Part shown: piece after piece, positions 6,663-12,532 of the stretch
How the letters are laid out: each line of letters starts with the position of its first letter
Numbering within the stretch: the stretch's first letter is position 1
Origin: Mariprofundaceae bacterium
GTDB lineage: Bacteria; Pseudomonadota; Zetaproteobacteria; Mariprofundales; Mariprofundaceae
Direction: 5' to 3'
DNA length: 12,532 nt
Assembly (NCBI GenBank): GCA_027018975.1
Contig: JALUXN010000160.1
Location: forward strand, 1 to 12,532
The notes under the pieces: model-generated
Database searches by the model: none
What the model was told of the DNA's origin: nothing
What the model saw: only the letters and a program-made list of their open reading frames with translations
Translations under genes and position numbers: made by a program

Positions 6663-7688
6663 ATGCACACGACACAACTCGATCTGCGCGGCATGAGCCG
6701 TGACAGTCTGCTCGCCTGCTGTGCAGCGGCAGGGGTCAAACCGGTGCACGCCGAACACCTGACCGCCGCTATTTTCCGCCGCGGCCATAGTGATATCGCC
6801 ACAATCCCCGAAATCCCGCATCGCCTGCGCGACCATCTGCTCGCCCACACATTCATCCAGTCGCCCACCATCGCCGCCGATCAGCAATCGACTGACGGCA
6901 CACGCAAACTGCTACTCAAAATGGGCGATGGCAAAGCGGTGGAGACAGTGCTGATTCCAGCCGAAGGACGCCTGACACAGTGTGTCTCCACGCAGGTGGG
7001 CTGCGCAATGGGTTGCCGCTTCTGCCTGACCGCTACGGCAGGGTTGAACCGCCACCTTACAGCCGGCGAGATGGTGGCCGAGGTGATGGTCGGACAGCAG
7101 ATCAGCGACCATCGCGTGCGCAATCTGGTCTTGATGGGCATGGGCGAACCGCTACACAACTATGCGGCCGTGGCCGAGTTTGTGCGCATCGCCAGCGACC
7201 CGAAGGGGATGGCCTTCTCACCCAACCGCATCACCCTCTCCACCTCCGGCATCGTACCAAAAATCTACGCCATGGCCGAAGATCAGCTGCCCTGCAATCT
7301 GGCCGTCTCGCTCAACGCCACCAGCGATGCAGTGCGCGACCAGATCATGCCGATCAACCGCAAATATCCGCTGGCCGAACTGATGCGAGCGGTTCGCGAC
7401 TACATCGCGGCGCGCGGCAATAAGCGGGTGTTGATCGAGTATGTACTGCTGGCCGGCGTCAACGACAGCCTCGACGATGCCAAGCGGCTGGCAGCACTGA
7501 TGGATGGAGTCGGCTGCACCGTCAACCTACTCCCGTTCAACCCCTACCCCGGCTCCCGCTTCGCTCGCCCTGACGAGGCTGATGTCGAAGCTTTTCACAC
7601 AATTCTGGCCGATCAGCGCATCGTCGTTGTCGTGCGTCGATCCCGTGGTCGCGATATCTCCGCAGCCTGCGGTCAACTGATCGAATAA
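6663..7688 (+). CDS. rlmN: Dual-specificity 23S rRNA/tRNA methyltransferase RlmN
   Basis: Radical-SAM enzyme that adds the C2 methyl group to A2503 of 23S rRNA and A37 of some tRNAs. The 341-residue product contains QCVSTQVGCAMGCRFC with the cluster cysteines CxxxCxxC (114, 118, 121), the LVLMGMGEPLHNY motif, ITLSTSGIVP, AVSLNATSD, IEYVLLAGVND and the C-terminal SAACGQL with the methyl-carrying Cys336. It stops two residues after that motif, shorter than E. coli, but all catalytic residues are there. I choose the ATG at 6663, which begins LDLRGMSRDSL in line with family N-termini. In-frame ATGs at 6639 and 6615 exist, the latter inside the fdxA terminator. None has a clear ribosome site, so the start is the weakest part of this call. 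Confidence 0.94.
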   Translation: MHTTQLDLRGMSRDSLLACCAAAGVKPVHAEHLTAAIFRRGHSDIATIPEIPHRLRDHLLAHTFIQSPTIAADQQSTDGTRKLLLKMGDGKAVETVLIPAEGRLTQCVSTQVGCAMGCRFCLTATAGLNRHLTAGEMVAEVMVGQQISDHRVRNLVLMGMGEPLHNYAAVAEFVRIASDPKGMAFSPNRITLSTSGIVPKIYAMAEDQLPCNLAVSLNATSDAVRDQIMPINRKYPLAELMRAVRDYIAARGNKRVLIEYVLLAGVNDSLDDAKRLAALMDGVGCTVNLLPFNPYPGSRFARPDEADVEAFHTILADQRIVVVVRRSRGRDISAACGQLIE

Positions 7689-7700
7689 CCCCCTTTGCAG

Positions 7701-7770
7701 TTCATTCCCGAGGGTTGTATCGGGAATCCACGCAGCAATGGATCCCCGATAGAGGCACTCGGGGATAACG
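7701..7770. repeat. REP/BIME-like double palindromic repeat
   Basis: Two adjacent perfect 8-base hairpins: ATTCCCGA/TCGGGAAT (7704-7711 with 7720-7727) and ATCCCCGA/TCGGGGAT (7742-7749 with 7759-7766). The two hairpin units are themselves inverted relative to each other, and GGGAATCCA at 7722-7730 nearly complements TGGATCCCC at 7739-7747. This is the build of the ATTCCCG-type intergenic palindromes common in proteobacterial genomes. It lies 12 bases after the rlmN stop and may also terminate or stabilise that transcript. No transposase is nearby. Confidence 0.65.
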
Positions 7771-8001
7771 TGATCGTTTTATTACTAAAGGAATGCGAAC
7801 ATTTTTATGCGATTGCCCTGATTCACGGCTTGATGATGATTGACAACGGTGGTGACACGGTTACGTTTCCACCCCGATTGCGGAGTGGCGCATCAATCAT
7901 GCGTCCTCCCTCTAAACATATCAATCATACGCCTGCGTTTCCACTGCATCACCACACGGAAAATCGCGCGCGTTCAACAGTTTCCACGTCTGTGGAACCA
8001 G
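7771..8001. other. Non-coding stretch upstream of the SRP RNA gene, with short repeats
   Basis: No convincing gene; open frames here run into the SRP RNA and have no ribosome sites. It contains three copies of GTTTCCAC (7865-7872, 7937-7944, 7980-7987), a near-identical pair ATCAATCATGCG/ATCAATCATACG (7892-7903 and 7920-7931), and a perfect dyad TTCCAC-GTCT-GTGGAA at 7982-7997 just before the RNA. A TTGACA at 7840-7845 with TACGTT 16 bases on is promoter-like, but sits about 130 bases before the expected RNA 5' end. The actual ffs promoter is not obvious. Confidence 0.4.
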
Positions 8002-8115
8002 GTGTCATCCGGGTCGGGCCCCGCACGGTGGATCTCTGTGAACCCCGTCAGGTCCGGAAGGAAGCAGCGGCAGCAGAGCTAAGCGCGTTGCGGATCTGTC
8101 CGGCTCGGATGACGC
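8002..8115 (+). ncRNA. ffs: Signal recognition particle RNA, bacterial small (4.5S) type
   Basis: Contains the near-invariant SRP core GTCAGGTCCGGAAGGAAGCA (8047-8066), the Ffh-binding apical loop of 4.5S RNA. The ends pair: GTCATCCG (8004-8011) with CGGATGAC (8106-8113), extended by one wobble and one G-C pair to about 8002 and 8115, giving the expected rod of roughly 110 bases. The RNA binds Ffh and directs membrane proteins to FtsY and the Sec translocon. A TTTTT tract at 8121-8125 follows the closing stem and could end transcription. It is transcribed towards lpxK, whose stop lies only about 20 bases downstream on the other strand. The ends are placed from pairing and may be off by a few bases, but the identity is secure. 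Confidence 0.96.
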
Positions 8116-8136
8116 ATCTCTTTTTCATCACCTTAA

Positions 8137-9138
8137 TCACTCTTTTGGGCTCGGCAATTGCGCGCTGATCGCCTCCAAGAGACCGCTCTCGCCGTTGCCA
8201 CCTTGCTGCAAGACCCATAGCGGCCGCCCATCCGGCCAGATGTGGCGGAGTTTGACGGCATCTTTGGCGGTGACGACAATATCGTGACGCTGATGCAGCA
8301 GGGGTGCCAGTTCGCCGGTCGTGAAGTTGTGGTGATCGGCGAAGCTGTGGCGGGCGGCGAGTTGGATGCCGAGGGCGGTCAAATCATCGAAAAAGCGGTG
8401 CGGACGGGCGATGGCGGTGAGCGCGATCATGGTGTCAGGCGGTCCGCTCGTACCTGTTCCGGTGACCTCGATCAGTCGGCCGCCGTCGCGCCACCAGTGC
8501 CACTCATGTTGCTGACTGAGCGGAGCACACTGTTGCAGCTGCGTTTTACGGCCGGTGCGCACAATCAGATCGGCGCGAGCGAGAGCGGCGAGCGGTTCAC
8601 GCAGGGGGCCGGCGGGAATCAGGTGGCCGTTGCCCACGCCTTCGGCCGGAATCAGGACAATATCGCAGTAGCGCGCCAAGTGGCGGTACTGAAAACCGTC
8701 GTCGAGGATGATGACATCGCCCAACTCGGCGGCGAGTCGGCTGCCGGCGATGCGATCGCGGCCGGCGATGACCGGGCAGCCGGCGGCTTCGGCTAGCATT
8801 TTTGCTTCGTCACCGCTCTGGCTGACACTGCTCTCTGCACTGATGATGCGCGGCGTATCGCTGTTGCCACCATCGCCGCGACAGAGGATTACCGGTGCCC
8901 GCCCTTGCGCTTTGAGCGCTTCGGCGAGCCAGAGTACAAAAGGGGTTTTGCCGCTGCCGCCGACGGTGATATTGCCGACGGAGATCAGTGGCAGCGGCGG
9001 TGATTGCGGCGCAGCGGCGCGGCGCTGGAGTTGATGGCGGCTGATAGCGGCGTAGACCGGTTCGATCGCGCGCAGTAGCAGTGGCGGACTACTCTGTTGC
9101 CACCAGAGTGATTCGATCCGGTTGTGTAACTGGAACAT
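8137..9138 (-). CDS. lpxK: Tetraacyldisaccharide 4'-kinase LpxK
   Basis: Phosphorylates the 4' position of the lipid A disaccharide precursor at the inner membrane. The 333-residue product has the LpxK Walker A loop VGNITVGGSGKTP (54-66), a C-R-G glycine turn (LCRGDGG, 85-91), GDEAKMLA (109-116), GRDR (126-129) and the kinase motif ILDDGFQYRHLAR (144-156). The N-terminus (WWQQSSPPLLLRAIEPVYA) is the hydrophobic membrane-associated segment typical of the family. The start is the ATG at 9138, one base after the waaA stop (TGAGATG), pointing to coupled translation from the upstream gene; earlier in-frame starts at 9162 and 9195 would run far into waaA. It converges with ffs. Motifs and length (E. 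coli 328) are normal. Confidence 0.95.
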   Translation of the reverse strand: MFQLHNRIESLWWQQSSPPLLLRAIEPVYAAISRHQLQRRAAAPQSPPLPLISVGNITVGGSGKTPFVLWLAEALKAQGRAPVILCRGDGGNSDTPRIISAESSVSQSGDEAKMLAEAAGCPVIAGRDRIAGSRLAAELGDVIILDDGFQYRHLARYCDIVLIPAEGVGNGHLIPAGPLREPLAALARADLIVRTGRKTQLQQCAPLSQQHEWHWWRDGGRLIEVTGTGTSGPPDTMIALTAIARPHRFFDDLTALGIQLAARHSFADHHNFTTGELAPLLHQRHDIVVTAKDAVKLRHIWPDGRPLWVLQQGGNGESGLLEAISAQLPSPKE

Positions 9139-9139
9139 C

Positions 9140-10435
9140 TCAGTGATCGCGCTCAGTGCGCGCATGTGGCTGCGGCAGCCACGGTGTGATGGCATCGAGG
9201 ATGCGCGGTAGGACAGCGGCGCGCTCCTGCATGAAGCAGGCGGCGTGGGCGTGCAGTTGCTGCAGCCGCTCAGGGTGGCGGATCAGTTCGCTGACAGCGC
9301 GCTCCAGTTCGCCATTGTTGTGGCAAACAATCGCCGCTTCAGCGCGCTGCATCTGCTGCATGATGTCGCGGAAGTTCTGCACAAAGGGCCCCGTGAGTAC
9401 GCCGCGCCCGCAGATCGCAGCCTCGAGCGGATTGTGGCCGCCCACCTTCTCACCGCCCTGCTCAAGGCTGCCGGCGATGATGACGATATCAGCGATGGTG
9501 TAGAGCCGGGTCAACACCCCCATCGCATCGATGAGTATCACCTCGGCATGCTGTTCGCCGGGGTGACCATCGCCCGCCGACCAGCGCGCTAGGCGCAGAC
9601 CGCGTTCGCGGATCAGCTCGGCGACCCGCTCGAAGCGTTCGGGGTGGCGCGGTACGATGAGCGTGAGCAGCTCCGGGCAGAGCGCGTGCCACGCCGGCCA
9701 CATATCGAGCAGCTGTCGATCTTCGCCCTCGTGGGTGCTGGCGATCAGCAGGATGGGGCGCTGGCTGCTGGCATCGAGCTGGCGACGCAGCGCAGCGGCA
9801 TCCAGCTGTGGCGGCGTGAGGGCATATTTGAGATTGCCGACGGCGCGGATCTTTTGCACTGCCACCCCCATCGCCGCCAGCCGCTCGGCGTCGATGTCGC
9901 TCTGCGCAAGGAACAGCGCGACCGGCGCCAGCCAGCGTTGCCAGAGCCAGCGGCTGGCGCGATAGCGCGGAAATGAGCGGTCGGAGATACGGGTGTTGAT
10001 GCCGATGACGGGGATCTGTTGGCGGTGGCAGGCGGCCAGCATACCCGGCCAGAATTCAGTCTCGGCGAGCAACAGCAACGCCGGTTGCAGGCGGCGGATC
10101 ATGCGGTGCATGGCGAACGGCAGATCCCACGGCAGAAAGGCGAGCGTGATGCGCTCACCGAGCAAACGCCTGGCGTGGGCGAAGCCGGTGGCGGTGACAA
10201 CGCTCAAATGCACGGCATGGCCGCGTGCTAGCAACGCTTCGATCAGTGGCGCAACCGAACCGACCTCGCCGACCGAACAGGCGTGCACCCAGATGGCACC
10301 GGGTGCTGGCGCCGGCAGGTCGAGGGTGAGGTGTTGACGCCATTTGACGGGGGTGGTGACACGCTGCTGCATCGCCGTATTGCAGCATGTTGGCCGCACA
10401 AGCGCTACGATTAAAGCGCTGAACAGTTCCAGCAT
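9140..10435 (-). CDS. waaA: Kdo transferase WaaA (KdtA)
   Basis: Adds Kdo residues from CMP-Kdo to lipid IVA at the cytoplasmic face of the inner membrane. The 431-residue product (E. coli 425) starts MLELFSALIVALVRP, closely like the family's membrane anchor, then WVHACSVGEV with the catalytic glutamate at 57, LAETEFWPGMLAA, ASTHEGED, LIVPRHPERF, and the C-terminal nucleotide-binding GGHNPLEAA. I choose the ATG at 10435 on this N-terminal match. The frame stays open to a GTG at 10483, but those residues (IRRRSLWQNVQRFSY) look unlike the family. No ribosome site lies at the usual distance before 10435; a good AGGAG sits 34 bases upstream. It is followed by lpxK one base later, an operon of two consecutive lipid A steps. 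One or two Kdo additions cannot be told from sequence. Confidence 0.95.
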   Translation of the reverse strand: MLELFSALIVALVRPTCCNTAMQQRVTTPVKWRQHLTLDLPAPAPGAIWVHACSVGEVGSVAPLIEALLARGHAVHLSVVTATGFAHARRLLGERITLAFLPWDLPFAMHRMIRRLQPALLLLAETEFWPGMLAACHRQQIPVIGINTRISDRSFPRYRASRWLWQRWLAPVALFLAQSDIDAERLAAMGVAVQKIRAVGNLKYALTPPQLDAAALRRQLDASSQRPILLIASTHEGEDRQLLDMWPAWHALCPELLTLIVPRHPERFERVAELIRERGLRLARWSAGDGHPGEQHAEVILIDAMGVLTRLYTIADIVIIAGSLEQGGEKVGGHNPLEAAICGRGVLTGPFVQNFRDIMQQMQRAEAAIVCHNNGELERAVSELIRHPERLQQLHAHAACFMQERAAVLPRILDAITPWLPQPHARTERDH

Positions 10436-10522
10436 GTAGCTGAATCGTTGCACGTTTTGCCACAGCGATCTCCTGCGGATCACTGAGTCAATAGCTGCAA
10501 CAGTGGATTTTATTGGTGGTTT

Positions 10523-10531
10523 TGCTACATT
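10523..10531 (+). promoter_or_regulatory. Possible extended -10 promoter for the CaCA antiporter
   Basis: TGCTACATT has an extended -10 layout (TG, one base, TACATT) located 28 bases before the antiporter ATG, in the short divergent gap with waaA. No good -35 hexamer lies 16-18 bases upstream, so support comes only from the -10 and from its position. Confidence 0.3.
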
Positions 10532-10559
10532 CCGCTTTTTCGTCGGGAGGGAGATGTCG

Positions 10560-11570
10560 ATGATTGAATCGTTGATGGTGTTGGCACTGGCCTTGGTGGT
10601 CGTCTATTTTGCTGCTGATATGTTCACCAATGCGCTGGAGCATATGGGTGAGCGGATTGGCGTCTCCGAAGGCGTAACCGGCTCACTCTTTGCCGCAGTG
10701 GGCACAGCCATGCCGGAGACCATTGTGCCGGTCGTGGCGATTCTGGCCGGTGGGGCTGCCGAGTCGGTCAACCGCGAAGTGGGCTTGGGTGCCATTATCG
10801 GCGCACCATTCATGCTCGCCACGTTGAGCATCGGCATGATGGCAACCGCCGCCGGCTTGAAGCGGGGTTGGCTGCAGCCGATGACACCGGAACCGAGCGG
10901 CTTGGAGCGTGATCTGCGCACCTTTATTTTCGCCTTTCTGGTAGTCATTGTTGCGGCACTGCTGCCTGACACGTGGTCGGAAGCGAAAATCATCTTCTCA
11001 TCGCTACTGTTTGTAACCTACTTCTTCTATGTGCTCAAAACGATCAATGCCAGCAGGTCACTGGTCGATCAAGGGCATGCGACGGAGGCTGATGATCCGT
11101 TGACCTTGGCGCGTTTTTTGGGCGACGCCACGGCGGTTGTGATTCTGCAGCTGCTGATCGGTTTGCTGCTGCTGGTGGGCGGCGCGAAGCTGTTTGTCCA
11201 CGGTGTGGAGGCGGCGAGTGAAATCCTGCAGGTATCGCCATTGATCGTCTCTCTCCTGATTGTGCCGGTGGCTACCGAGCTACCGGAGAAGATCAACTCC
11301 ATTCTCTGGATTCGCAAAGGACGAGACACACTCGCCTTCGGCAATGTGACCGGGGCGATGGTGTTTCAGGGCACCATTATTCCCGGAATCGGCATGTTGT
11401 TGATGCCGTGGAATCTGCATGATAGCCACGCGGCACTGGCCGTGGTGTTGGCATTGGCGGGAAACCTGATGTTGCTGCTGCTATTCCGCAAGGAGATGAT
11501 CAAACCGCTCTACCTCTCCGGCAATATGCTGCTGTATGCGATTTTTGTCGCTTATGTTGTGTTTGGCTGA
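10560..11570 (+). CDS. CaCA-family sodium/calcium (cation) antiporter
   Basis: A 336-residue integral inner-membrane protein with about ten hydrophobic segments and two internally related halves. Each half has an alpha-repeat of the Ca2+:cation antiporter family: GSLFAAVGTAMPETIVPVV (41-59, acidic residue Glu53) and SPLIVSLLIVPVATELPEKI (226-245, Glu240/Glu243). A polar loop around 102-120 and another around 165-185 separate the segments. Such proteins exchange Na+ or H+ for Ca2+ or other cations; the ion cannot be told from sequence. I choose the ATG at 10560, nine bases after GGAGG (10546-10550); the ATG at 10554 is too close to it, and a start at 10503 would place the ribosome site inside the gene. 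A second antiporter gene follows after 79 bases. Confidence 0.87.
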   Translation: MIESLMVLALALVVVYFAADMFTNALEHMGERIGVSEGVTGSLFAAVGTAMPETIVPVVAILAGGAAESVNREVGLGAIIGAPFMLATLSIGMMATAAGLKRGWLQPMTPEPSGLERDLRTFIFAFLVVIVAALLPDTWSEAKIIFSSLLFVTYFFYVLKTINASRSLVDQGHATEADDPLTLARFLGDATAVVILQLLIGLLLLVGGAKLFVHGVEAASEILQVSPLIVSLLIVPVATELPEKINSILWIRKGRDTLAFGNVTGAMVFQGTIIPGIGMLLMPWNLHDSHAALAVVLALAGNLMLLLLFRKEMIKPLYLSGNMLLYAIFVAYVVFG

Positions 11571-11649
11571 CGAAAATCATGCGGGCGCGCGGCCTGTTTC
11601 GTGCTAAGGTTTGCCCGTCATAACTCTATTTCAAAAAGGAACATGAACT

Positions 11650-12532
11650 ATGATTGTTACTGTGCTTGCCATTGCGGCGATCCTCTATTTGGCACTGCAG
11701 ATGGAGGACAAGCTCAACGTACCGTCGCCCGTGGGACTGATCGGGCTCTCGTTTATCTTTCATCACCTGATGGGCAACAGCTTTATGCTCTCGGGAGATG
11801 CCGAGCATTTCGCAGAATTGGTGCTGCTCCTGCTGCCGGTGCTGCTGATTGCCGATTCGCTCGAGCTGAAGGTGGAGGAGCTCAAAGAGCATGGCCTGAG
11901 CCTGTTTATGCTCGCCGGCGTGGCCGTGGCACTCTCTGTGGTAGTGGCTCTGCTGGTCGGCAACACACTCTTCGCTGCCTACCACCTCTCCACTGCCGCG
12001 ATTATTGTGCTCTTCGCCATGGTACTGGCGACCGACCCGGTCTCGGTGGTGAGCATCTTTTCCAAATTCGAGCTGCCGCATCGGTTGAAGATTCTCTGTG
12101 AGGGCGAGAGCCTGTTTAATGATGCTACGGCGCTGATTGTATTTGTATTTATCGGCCTCTACGCGCTGGAGGGCGGGCAGATCACCACTGTCTATGTCAC
12201 TGAAATTAGCCTGATTGTGGTGCTCGGTTCATCACTGCTGGGTGTGGCGGTCGGCTATCTTGGTTTGGTGGGAATGAAGAGTACAACCAACCGCATCGCC
12301 GAATTGCTGGTATTAATTATGACCGGCTACGGCGGTTTCGAGCTAGCCGAACACTTCTATACGCTGCTGAGCTTTGTCGGCGTGCATTCGCATACCCACC
12401 TCTCCGGCATTTTGACCTGTATTTTCGCCACAGTGACGGTACACCATGTGATGAGTCGTGCAATCGACGCGGATAATGAGCGGCTGGCCGAAGAGACCGA
12501 TGATCTGCAGAAGGAGTCGGCCACTGCGGGGC
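11650..12532 (+). CDS. CPA1-type Na+/H+ antiporter (NhaP-like), C-terminus cut by window edge
   Basis: 294 residues of an inner-membrane cation:proton antiporter are visible. Hydrophobic segments run from residue 3 onward, with the family signatures VLATDPVSVVSIF (125-137; ATDP) and EGESLFNDATALIVF (151-165), whose Asn157-Asp158 corresponds to the ND pair at the ion site of NhaP-type exchangers. The visible end (ERLAEETDDLQKES) is a charged segment, suggesting a cytosolic tail or loop next. CPA1 proteins are 400 residues or more, so about a third is missing. I choose the ATG at 11650, with AAGGA at 11636-11640; another ATG at 11643 opens a short unrelated frame. The gap from the CaCA gene shows no terminator; TGCTAAGGT at 11602-11610 is a possible -10. 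Na+/H+ versus K+/H+ specificity is unresolved. Confidence 0.9.
   Translation, partial: MIVTVLAIAAILYLALQMEDKLNVPSPVGLIGLSFIFHHLMGNSFMLSGDAEHFAELVLLLLPVLLIADSLELKVEELKEHGLSLFMLAGVAVALSVVVALLVGNTLFAAYHLSTAAIIVLFAMVLATDPVSVVSIFSKFELPHRLKILCEGESLFNDATALIVFVFIGLYALEGGQITTVYVTEISLIVVLGSSLLGVAVGYLGLVGMKSTTNRIAELLVLIMTGYGGFELAEHFYTLLSFVGVHSHTHLSGILTCIFATVTVHHVMSRAIDADNERLAEETDDLQKESATAG

Noticed and set aside
7695..8168. Plus-strand open frame of 157 codons between rlmN and lpxK
   Set aside because: It runs through the REP-like element and the whole SRP RNA gene, has no ribosome site and shows no protein family features.
11626..12081. Minus-strand open frame of 151 codons opposite the CPA1 antiporter
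   Set aside because: Its His/Gln/Glu-rich composition is the mirror of hydrophobic codons in the antiporter; the plus-strand frame has clear CPA1 motifs.

Overview
The window is a dense, GC-rich chromosomal segment of a Gram-negative bacterium, most likely a proteobacterium. Lipid A and Kdo genes (lpxK, waaA) imply a lipopolysaccharide outer membrane, anmK implies peptidoglycan recycling, and the order ruvX-pyrR-pyrB-pyrC is the arrangement known from Pseudomonas and relatives. A Zetaproteobacterium or a deep-branching gammaproteobacterium would fit, but the sequence alone does not settle the genus.

Layout. (1) Positions 1-3779, minus strand: a tight operon read right to left, with an FNR-superfamily flavin reductase, ruvX/yqgF, pyrR, pyrB and pyrC. 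pyrC is cut by the window start. pyrR/pyrB and pyrB/pyrC each overlap by ATGA, and ruvX/pyrR overlap by 8 bases. pyrR is split by an apparent one-base frameshift. (2) Positions 3780-4027: a divergent intergenic region with a perfect 14-base palindrome and an 88-base hairpin-forming inverted repeat. (3) Positions 4028-6035, plus strand: prmA (L11 methyltransferase) and anmK (anhydro-MurNAc kinase), overlapping by 23 bases. (4) Positions 6234-6627: a 7Fe-type ferredoxin gene (fdxA) with a strong intrinsic terminator. (5) Positions 6663-7688: rlmN. (6) Positions 7689-8115: a REP-like double hairpin, a non-coding stretch with short repeats, and the signal recognition particle RNA gene (ffs). (7) Positions 8137-10435, minus strand: waaA and lpxK, one base apart. 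(8) Positions 10560-12532, plus strand: two cation antiporters in a row, one CaCA-type and one CPA1/NhaP-type. The second is cut by the window end.

Almost everything is core housekeeping: pyrimidine synthesis, RNA and ribosome modification, cell-envelope synthesis, protein targeting and ion homeostasis. I see no phage, transposase, toxin-antitoxin, CRISPR or defence genes, and no convincing new multi-gene system. The points that merit a second look are the broken pyrR, the long structured repeat before prmA, the REP-like element and repeats before ffs, the PyrC that keeps its catalytic residues, and the FNR-like reductase heading the pyr operon.
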